Source: Candidatus Aenigmatarchaeota archaeon (GTDB taxonomy: Archaea; Aenigmatarchaeota; Aenigmatarchaeia; GW2011-AR5). From it: DNA of 9,050 nt. Under the pieces are notes generated by a model, which was not told the origin of the DNA, ran no database searches, and saw only the letters and a list, made by a program, of their open reading frames with translations. Location of the stretch: positions 1-9,050 of the forward strand of contig JACQNX010000029.1 in assembly GCA_016202875.1 (NCBI GenBank), written 5' to 3'. The position numbers and the translations under genes were made by a program. Shown piece by piece: positions 4,682 through 9,050 of the stretch; positions within the stretch are counted from its first letter, which is position 1; each line of letters opens with the position of its first letter.

Positions 4682-5051
4682 GTTTAACCGCCTCCAGGTA
4701 GCTTCTGTATATTGGCTTAAAATCTTCGAATTCCTTCACAGTAAGGTGGGCAAGGTCGTACAGGGCATCTTCATTTGCGCAGAAGATAATTTTGCCTTCT
4801 TTTAAAATTCTATGCCTTATATAGATGGGCAATTGCTGGAATATCTTGATGTCGAACCTGTTTTTTGCGCCTTTCAGATAATCCAGTTTCTTTTTTGACA
4901 TTTGTAGATTGCCTTGCTTCGCCTTTAGAAAAATGCATACATCTATATCCCTGTGCCGCTCTTTTCTGGCAAGGCTCCCGAATATGCCTACGGCTAATAC
5001 ATCTTTGTCTTTCTTCGCTTTTTCTAAAATATCGGACATATCCTTGCGCAT
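4674..5051 (-). CDS. MNT-family nucleotidyltransferase, antitoxin of a HEPN/MNT pair
   Basis: Predicted to transfer AMP from ATP onto the HEPN partner, silencing it. 125 residues. The minimal nucleotidyltransferase motif reads FGSLARKERHRDIDVCIF: Gly25-Ser26, then Asp35 and Asp37 as metal ligands; the usual motif has Ser-Asp-x-Asp, here Arg-Asp-Ile-Asp. A third acidic residue is available in FDIKIF (Asp67). The ATG at 5051 has a TATTTATAAT element about 27 nt upstream; a second in-frame ATG (residue 5) would give MSDILEK and is possible. It overlaps the start of the broken HEPN gene, so the antitoxin appears to have outlived its toxin. It could still have another target. Confidence 0.85.
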   Translation of the reverse strand: MRKDMSDILEKAKKDKDVLAVGIFGSLARKERHRDIDVCIFLKAKQGNLQMSKKKLDYLKGAKNRFDIKIFQQLPIYIRHRILKEGKIIFCANEDALYDLAHLTVKEFEDFKPIYRSYLEAVKHG

Positions 5052-5073
5052 GAGTATAATAAATACGCCATGC

Positions 5074-5083
5074 TATTTATAAT
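5074..5083 (-). promoter_or_regulatory. TATA-like box of the MNT gene
   Basis: Minus strand ATTATAAATA, centred about 27 nt upstream of the ATG at 5051. Confidence 0.4.
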
Positions 5084-5105
5084 TGAATATAGCTGCAGCC
5101 GCATT

Positions 5106-5213
5106 TTAGCTGGCTGCCTGCGCCAAATTGAGAAACATTCTGTTAACTGCTTCTGCTTCTCTTCTGTTGGCTTGTGGCGGTGCTTCAAAGAAAGCTTTGC
5201 CTGATACATACAC
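5106..5213 (-). pseudogene. Short coding-like fragment, unknown
   Basis: From a GTG at 5213 the frame reads VYVSGKAFFEAPPQ and later EAEAVNRMFLNLAQAAS before the stop at 5106-5108, about 35 residues. Its composition looks protein-like and GC-richer than the overlapping AT-rich sequence to the right, but there is no start signal and no recognised family. It is most likely the tail of a lost gene, or chance. Confidence 0.2.
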
Positions 5214-5475
5214 ATAGAAATTAATGGGAAAAAATTAGAATTGCATATTGATTATAGAGGAAATAATGTAGAAGGCTATTCAGTTGAATTTCTAGATGCT
5301 TGCCAACGATCTAAACAACAATGGCATACCTGATGCTAATGTAATTGTTGTAGGTTGGAAGCCGGAAAAAGGCGAATGTGAATTATCGCAAGAAATGATT
5401 GCCATTGCAGATAAATTAGAGGACGAAGTCAAGAAGATTGCAGACTCCAGAAATAAATCTTATTCTCCAAAATAA
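5205..5475 (+). pseudogene. Decayed gene of unknown function, frameshifted near 5293-5331
   Basis: One frame, open from 5205, reads IHIEINGKKLELHIDYRG then NNVEGYSVEFLDACQ and ends at a TGA at 5331-5333. Another frame begins with an ATG at 5296, just after a TAG, and reads MLANDLNNNGIPDANVIVVG then WKPEKGECELSQ, ending at 5473-5475 (59 residues). Both look coding, and joining them at the overlap gives one continuous protein-like sequence, so a single-base shift in a longer gene is the likely explanation. The second part could also be a real small gene. No start codon is visible for the first part, and no family is recognised. Confidence 0.4.
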
Positions 5476-5483
5476 TTTCCAAA

Positions 5484-6716
5484 TTATATAGCAACCGGGC
5501 TGCTGCCCGCATGCCAGCTCTGCCGCGGCCTCATCCTGACCTTGTAGAGCCGCTCTGAGTTGTCGTCCAGTATTATCGCCGTGCCCTTAAGATGCGGCAG
5601 CTCGTTGATGTATTTCCCGATGTCATAGAGCAGATATGTCTGCATGATTGCCTTCAGCGCATCTATGTCCGCCTTGGCTGTCAGGCGGTGCGAGATGATC
5701 ATGTCTGCCTGTGCAACAGCATCTGGGTGCAGCTTCTCCGGTCGCTGCGTCGCAAAGACAAGCGTGATGCCAGGCTGTCTGCCCTCTTTCACTATTTTGC
5801 TTAGCGTCTCTGTTGCAGCAGTTGTTCCTTCATCGGGCAGGAAATTGTGCGCCTCATCTATGAGGAGCCATGGCATAGGCACCCGTCTTATTGGCGAGAG
5901 TTCTATGTCAGCAAGCTCTTCGTTGCGCCTTGCTCTGATGCGCTCCTCCAGGAGTTTTCTGCTTGCTATTCCTACCAGAAGCGCCCTGACATTCTGCGGT
6001 GTGAGGCTCACGTCTAGTACAGTGACTTTCCCTGGCTGCAGCATATCCGGCATCCGCGATTCGCCGAAAATGCCCCACTCTTTTGCGGCAATGAATCTGT
6101 TTTTCAATGCAAGCTTTTGATTCTCCTCGAATTCCTGCTTCTCTATATTTGTGATTATATCATCAAGTGTATAAGCTCCACTCATCTTTGAAATGGTGAT
6201 GCGAAGAAGTATGCCCAGCGCCTCATTTTCATTCAGACCGAAAACCGAGAGCCAGTCCTCTGCAGAGAGCTCGTGTGCCGCAGCAGAAAATGAAGCATCA
6301 AAATCAACGCCCGCCTCAGAAAATGTTTTTGTCTGCCCCTCTGGAACATAGACATCAACGTCAAAGCCCTGCGACGTAAGGTCCCATTCTTTCAGCAGCA
6401 GGAGATCTTTCTCGTTCGCAGATTTCATGGTCCAGAATATGCCCTGCGTGTCAATAATCACAGAGCATATATTTTTCTTGATGTTATGCGGCAGTTTTGT
6501 CAGCTCTTCTGCTATCACCCCTAAACTAAACGACTTTCCGCTGCCGCGTTTGCCTGTCACGATAATTATATGCGGCCGCAGCGCATCCATGATAACAGGC
6601 GTTGTCATGTGCGTGTCCTCGCCCGCACCCACAAGGTGCTTGCCAATGAAGAGCGTGCCCTCTGTCCCATAGCGCTTCATGTCTTCATCGTCACGTCCTA
6701 CTACAATCTCTGGCAT
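5484..6716 (-). CDS. DUF87/HerA-type P-loop ATPase
   Basis: Archaeal member of the FtsK/HerA ATPase superfamily, whose best-known members are hexameric DNA translocases working with NurA in end resection; the role of this type is less certain. 410 residues. Walker A is GKRGSGKS (55-62), Walker B LLIDEAH (284-290, Asp287 and Glu288), followed by the sensor FATQRP (321-326, Gln324 and Arg325). The C-terminal tail VRMRPRQSWHAG is typical of archaeal DUF87 proteins. The N-terminus has a short beta-rich segment before the P-loop, in place of a full HAS-barrel. The ATG at 6716 has GATTTATTAAAG about 24 nt upstream. No nurA, mre11 or rad50 is adjacent, so a HerA function is inference; a conjugation-like or virus-related pump is a less likely alternative. 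Confidence 0.85.
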   Translation of the reverse strand: MPEIVVGRDDEDMKRYGTEGTLFIGKHLVGAGEDTHMTTPVIMDALRPHIIIVTGKRGSGKSFSLGVIAEELTKLPHNIKKNICSVIIDTQGIFWTMKSANEKDLLLLKEWDLTSQGFDVDVYVPEGQTKTFSEAGVDFDASFSAAAHELSAEDWLSVFGLNENEALGILLRITISKMSGAYTLDDIITNIEKQEFEENQKLALKNRFIAAKEWGIFGESRMPDMLQPGKVTVLDVSLTPQNVRALLVGIASRKLLEERIRARRNEELADIELSPIRRVPMPWLLIDEAHNFLPDEGTTAATETLSKIVKEGRQPGITLVFATQRPEKLHPDAVAQADMIISHRLTAKADIDALKAIMQTYLLYDIGKYINELPHLKGTAIILDDNSERLYKVRMRPRQSWHAGSSPVAI

Positions 6717-6734
6717 GACTTTATTTTGTTTTCA

Positions 6735-6746
6735 GATTTATTAAAG
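6735..6746 (-). promoter_or_regulatory. TATA-like box of the DUF87 ATPase gene
   Basis: Minus strand CTTTAATAAATC, centred about 24 nt upstream of the ATG at 6716. It sits between this gene and the end of the broken HIT gene, so the ATPase can be transcribed on its own. Confidence 0.4.
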
Positions 6747-6768
6747 AATGAATATCAGACCAGGGCTT

Positions 6769-7081
6769 TTATTGCATCCCTGATTGCAAAAAGAAAGTGA
6801 ATCCCTCAAATGTTCTTGCTGCGGAATAGCGCGGAACAAAGTTAAGGTGCACGTGTCTTTTGGCGTTCCCTAAAATCGCATAATTAAATAGATCAGGTTT
6901 GAATACTGACCTTGCTGTGTCTCTAAGCGCTCTTACTATGGAAAAATACTCAGTTAATTCTTCTTGATGTATGTCAAAAAAATCTTCTGTATGTCTCCAT
7001 AGAACTACAAAACATCTTCGTATAATCCTTTATCTTCCAGTCCTGGTAGATTTGCGGCGGGTCGCACAGGTCACATTGCAT
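6769..7081 (-). pseudogene. HIT-family hydrolase gene with a one-base frameshift
   Basis: Members hydrolyse or transfer nucleotides from nucleotide conjugates. From the ATG at 7081 the frame reads MQCDLCDPPQIYQDW and reaches KMF, then stops soon after. If one base of the four-base run at 7009-7012 (TTTT on the sense strand) is removed, the sequence continues VVLWRHTEDFFDIHQEEL, then FNYAILGNAKRHVHLNFVPRY, ending at 6769. Corrected length is about 103 residues, somewhat short. The N-terminal CDLC could bind zinc. The histidine triad H-x-H-x-H is present as HVHLNF, with Asn in place of the third His. The frameshift may be a true mutation or a homopolymer error. It is divergent from the OB-fold gene. 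Confidence 0.8.
7009..7012 (-). other. Frameshift point in the HIT gene
   Basis: Four identical bases (AAAA here, TTTT in the sense strand). Deleting one joins the N-terminal zinc-motif frame to the catalytic frame with no lost residues. Confidence 0.65.
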
Positions 7082-7124
7082 GTTTTTATTTTATAGTTGA
7101 AACGCATTTAAGCTGAAAATCACC

Positions 7125-7130
7125 TTAAAT
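7125..7130 (+). promoter_or_regulatory. TATA-like box of the OB-fold gene
   Basis: TTAAAT centred about 26 nt before the ATG at 7154, in the spacing shared by most genes here. No convincing ribosome binding site is seen in the AAAGAAAAAGTA before the ATG. Confidence 0.35.
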
Positions 7131-7153
7131 CCTTTAGCATCAAAGAAAAAGTA

Positions 7154-7441
7154 ATGAAAATCTCTGAACTGAAGACAGGCGACGGAAAAGTCATTGTCGA
7201 AGGTGTGGTGGCAGAGAAAGGTGAAGTCCGTGATATCAACACCAAGTACGGCCAGACCCAGGTATGCGAAACTGTTCTTGAAGACGATTCCGGCGTGATC
7301 ACACTTGTTCTCTGGGGCGACCAGATAAAAGACGTGCAGGAAGGCGACCGCGTGCGCGTTGAGAATGGCTATGTCAAGGAATGGAACAATTCGATGCAGC
7401 TCAATGTCGGCAAGTTCGGAACGATAAAAGTGCTGAAGTGA
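7154..7441 (+). CDS. Single-domain OB-fold nucleic-acid-binding protein, RPA/SOSS-B-like
   Basis: Likely binds single-stranded DNA. 95 residues, the length of one OB fold. KVIVEGVVAEKGEVRDI is the first strand pair, QVCETVLEDDSGVITLVLWGDQI matches the RPA/SSB pattern with Trp54 in the hydrophobic core, and GDRVRVENGYVKEWNNSMQLNVG is the last part with a second Trp (77) placed as a base-stacking residue. No zinc finger or second OB fold is present. Archaeal single-domain proteins of this type act in replication and repair or as accessory subunits. Close family members can bind RNA, so the nucleic acid is inferred. Start ATG at 7154 with a TTAAAT box upstream; it forms a single unit, divergent from the HIT gene. 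Confidence 0.85.
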   Translation: MKISELKTGDGKVIVEGVVAEKGEVRDINTKYGQTQVCETVLEDDSGVITLVLWGDQIKDVQEGDRVRVENGYVKEWNNSMQLNVGKFGTIKVLK

Positions 7442-7453
7442 TTCCGCAGCACA

Positions 7454-7611
7454 TCATTTCTCAACTATTGCATCAGCCTCGATTTCGATCAGCCAGTCAG
7501 GATTGATAAACCCAGATATCTCTATAAAAGAGCAAGCTGGTTGGATTTCCAATGAAATCACCAATTCTCACTGCTCTGGAAAATCCAATATCTTTCTCCA
7601 GAGATAATCTC
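7454..7611 (-). pseudogene. Remnant of a RidA (YjgF/UK114) family gene
   Basis: Immediately after the M50 stop on the same strand, one frame reads LSLEKDIGFSRAVRIGDFIG, matching the N-terminal part of RidA-like proteins (usually xGFSRAVRVGN). Another frame then reads PACSFIEISGFINPDWLIEI and EADAIVEK before a TGA at 7454-7456, matching the C-terminal part, where P-A-x-S and the E-I-E-A end are typical. The middle of the protein, roughly 70-80 residues, is missing and the frames do not match, so the gene is dead. RidA proteins deaminate reactive enamine/imine intermediates. The assignment rests on remembered family patterns, without a search. Confidence 0.7.
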
Positions 7612-8223
7612 TCACAAGTAAATCAGCGCCGCAAACATCGCGATGCATACAGCAAAAAAGCCCAGCCAGATCCTCTTGTCCCATGCAAAAACTTTTGACC
7701 CATCGAGTGGCGGTACAGGCAGCATATTGAATATTGCCAGCCAGATGTTCACCTGCGCAGCAAATGTGAAAAGCGCTGAAGCATAGAAACTGTTAGCTGC
7801 CAAAAATACTGTCGCTATTATTATATTTGTCACAGGACCTGCTATGGATATTATGCCGTATCTCTTCTTGGATAGGGGGAGAGTGTTTCCCCACAGGTCC
7901 GTGCCCTGATAAATCATCACAGCTCCAGGCGCAGCGAATACGACGCCGAACATCGAGAATGCTATGGCTATCGCAAGCCCCGTCTTCCATAGCCTGTATT
8001 CGGCATGTATTTCGTAATGCTGCGAAACGAGCTTGTGGCCTATCAGCTCATGCGCGAGGAATCCTATTCCCACCGCAATGAAGGAGAAGATGACAAGCAT
8101 TGGAAGCTTCAGTATATTCAGGTTGAATATGCCGTCGCTGAAAGCGAGGGCGAACGCTACCGAGAGCACGATCGTAGATATTACGATCTCCTTTATTTCG
8201 ATCAAAGTGAAAACGAACTTCAT
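7612..8223 (-). CDS. Site-2-protease (M50) family membrane metalloprotease
   Basis: Intramembrane metalloprotease family that cleaves membrane proteins. 203 residues with about five to six membrane segments and no PDZ domain. The zinc motif region reads FLAHELIGHKLVSQHY (His58, Glu59, His63). The family normally has HExxH, for example HELGH or HELAH; here one residue is inserted, giving HExxxH. The second motif NMLPVPPLDG (Asn166, Pro169, Asp174) is fully conserved, as is the APGAV segment near 98. The DNA supports the extra codon (ATA). The protein may therefore be impaired, or the helix may adapt. The gene starts at the ATG at 8223, with 70 bp to the upstream NUDIX gene on the same strand, so the two may form one unit. 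Confidence 0.88.
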   Translation of the reverse strand: MKFVFTLIEIKEIVISTIVLSVAFALAFSDGIFNLNILKLPMLVIFSFIAVGIGFLAHELIGHKLVSQHYEIHAEYRLWKTGLAIAIAFSMFGVVFAAPGAVMIYQGTDLWGNTLPLSKKRYGIISIAGPVTNIIIATVFLAANSFYASALFTFAAQVNIWLAIFNMLPVPPLDGSKVFAWDKRIWLGFFAVCIAMFAALIYL

Positions 8224-8293
8224 TTTTTATCAATCCGTATAGTCGGGGCTTTGTAAAAGAATTATTTCTCCGGTCTCCGATCATAATATTTTC

Positions 8294-8707
8294 TTATTTG
8301 ATGTATCCTAATTTCTTGAAAAGGGTTTGTGTTGGCTTGTTCAGCTTGTATTTCTTTATATCTTTGACATCAACCCATTGAAAACTTTTCATGTCGTCGC
8401 CTGCCTTTAATTTTCCTCCCTTGAGATCGCAGACGAACTGCAGGAAGATGTAGTAGGTCTCCTCATTGTTTTTGTCATGCTCTATATCAGTATCAAATGC
8501 AACTTTTGTTATGTTTTCGACATCCAGCCCTGTTTCTTCTTTGATTTCCCTGGCTACTGCATCTTCGGCTGTTTCCTCTCCTATTTCCAAGCCTCCTCCC
8601 GGCAGGTGCCATGTATTTGGATAAGGCCCCCTTCCATCTGGCTTTCTACCCAGAAGAATCTTGCCGCCTTTCTTGATAACTACAGAAACGATAAGCCTGC
8701 TTTTCAT
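8294..8707 (-). CDS. NUDIX hydrolase
   Basis: Hydrolyses nucleoside diphosphates linked to another group; substrate not predictable here. 137 residues, typical for a single NUDIX domain. The NUDIX box is complete: Gly39, Glu45, then REIKEETGL with Arg53, Glu54, Glu57, Glu58, Gly60. The preceding NTWHLPGGGLE is also typical, resembling MutT/ADP-ribose types. The ATG at 8707 has a purine-rich GAGGAAGAAGG just upstream that could act as a weak ribosome binding site, and a TAAATAAATAA stretch 32-42 nt upstream. The promoter region holds repeated TTTGATCAAA elements. A small gene upstream of the M50 gene on the same strand. Confidence 0.9.
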   Translation of the reverse strand: MKSRLIVSVVIKKGGKILLGRKPDGRGPYPNTWHLPGGGLEIGEETAEDAVAREIKEETGLDVENITKVAFDTDIEHDKNNEETYYIFLQFVCDLKGGKLKAGDDMKSFQWVDVKDIKKYKLNKPTQTLFKKLGYIK

Positions 8708-8724
8708 ATAGCCTTCTTCCTCTT

Positions 8725-8824
8725 TTTTATCAAACTTCTAAATAAATAATACTCTTCTATATTTCTTTTGGCGTTCTTTTTTGATCAAACTTTTTCCATT
8801 TTAAATTTTTGATCAAACTTTTTC
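8725..8824. repeat. Tandem repeats TTTTTGATCAAACTTTTTC, 28-bp period
   Basis: The 19-base unit is identical at 8778-8796 and 8806-8824. A degenerate copy, TTTTTTATCAAACTTCT, lies at 8725-8741. Each full unit contains the palindrome TTTGATCAAA. An inverted partner AAAAAGTTTGA (8844-8854) faces the second copy, so 8813-8823 and 8844-8854 can pair. The repeats lie between NUDIX and the SRP RNA gene, in the NUDIX upstream region and just past the SRP 3' end. Confidence 0.7.
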
Positions 8825-8840
8825 ACCTAAGTGTTGTAAT

Positions 8841-8857
8841 ATTAAAAAGTTTGAAAT
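8841..8857 (-). terminator. T-rich end of the SRP RNA gene
   Basis: Just past the GGCGCGCCTCC end of the SRP RNA, the minus strand runs ATTTCAAACTTTTTAATAT, a T-run of the kind that stops archaeal RNA polymerase. The same TCAAACTTTTT core also recurs in the neighbouring repeats. Confidence 0.4.
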
Positions 8858-9050
8858 GGAGGCGCGCCCTCGGTGGCTGCCTGTGACAAAAAGAGTTGGT
8901 CCAGTATCATTGCTCCACTCAGCGCACCTGAGAGCACCATGTCTATAGTTTAGGGCTGCTTCATTCCTGACCTGACCCGTTTAGCCATAAGCATGACCCC
9001 ACAGGACTGAGCTTCGACGCTCTGATACCGGGCTCCTGTTGCCAAAGACA
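8858..9050 (-). ncRNA. Signal recognition particle (7S) RNA, 3' part
   Basis: Scaffold of the particle that targets nascent membrane and secreted proteins; binds SRP54 and SRP19. On the minus strand, 8978-8953 forms helix 8: GGGTCAGG, TCA, the tetraloop GGAA, TGA, then AGCAGCCC, including the conserved internal loop read by SRP54. Before it, ACAGGA and TCCTGT (9039-9034, 9006-9001) enclose GAGC/GCTC, consistent with helix 6. The long helix-5 return strand follows; TGTCT (9050-9046) pairs with AGACA (8944-8940). The RNA ends near GGGCGCGCCTCC at about 8858. The 5' half lies beyond the window. The 3' end is approximate. Confidence 0.88.

Noticed and set aside
5024..5215. A 63-codon minus-strand frame overlapping the MNT start
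   Set aside because: Another frame of the same stretch looks more protein-like, and the TATA-like box of the MNT gene lies inside it.
5644..6120. A 158-codon open frame antisense to the DUF87 ATPase
   Set aside because: Shadow frame over the Walker B region of a well supported gene.

Overview
The window looks like a piece of an uncultured archaeal chromosome. The evidence is an FtsZ2-type ftsZ, an archaeal MinD-like ATPase, a DUF87/HerA-type ATPase, an RPA-like OB-fold protein, part of an SRP RNA with a readable helix 8, and TATA-like boxes centred about 24-30 nt upstream of most start codons with no clear Shine-Dalgarno, as expected for leaderless archaeal mRNAs. A DPANN-type or similar small-genome lineage is possible, but that is inference from the mixture of genes, not proven.

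Layout. 1-247: no protein gene, but strong nested inverted repeats that look like a structured RNA. 248-1291 (-): ftsZ2. 1292-1778: a long non-coding stretch with a run of hairpins, including three tandem stem-loops that share the loop TGTCCAG on different stems, then a TATA box and a second structured block. 1779-1925 (-): a 48-residue lipoprotein. 2041-2685 (+): an active-looking rhomboid protease. 2681-3641: an AT-rich two-gene island bounded by imperfect 44/45-bp inverted repeats, holding a small winged-helix protein and a divergent nucleoside-deoxyribosyltransferase/TIR-like protein. 3637-4410 (-): MinD-like ATPase. 4447-5051 (-): an MNT nucleotidyltransferase antitoxin followed by an internally deleted HEPN toxin gene. 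5106-5475: small decayed coding fragments. 5484-6716 (-): DUF87/HerA-type ATPase. 6769-7081 (-): a HIT-family gene with a one-base frameshift. 7154-7441 (+): OB-fold protein. 7454-7611 (-): remnant of a RidA gene. 7612-8223 (-): site-2-protease homologue with an odd zinc motif. 8294-8707 (-): NUDIX hydrolase. 8778-8824: 28-bp-period repeats. 8858-9050 (-): 3' portion of the SRP RNA gene, which runs off the right edge.

The conserved genes cover core functions: division (FtsZ2, MinD-like), membrane proteolysis (rhomboid, M50), DNA handling (OB fold, DUF87 ATPase), and nucleotide or metabolite housekeeping (NUDIX, HIT, RidA). They are mostly single transcription units. The accessory content is the inverted-repeat island, a candidate small defence or mobile cassette with no transposase of its own, and the eroding HEPN/MNT locus. 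Four decayed genes lie between 4.4 and 7.6 kb, which suggests ongoing gene loss, although single-base frameshifts could also be assembly errors. The best candidates for undescribed biology are the inverted-repeat cassette (2681-3641) and the tandem TGTCCAG hairpins (1412-1513).
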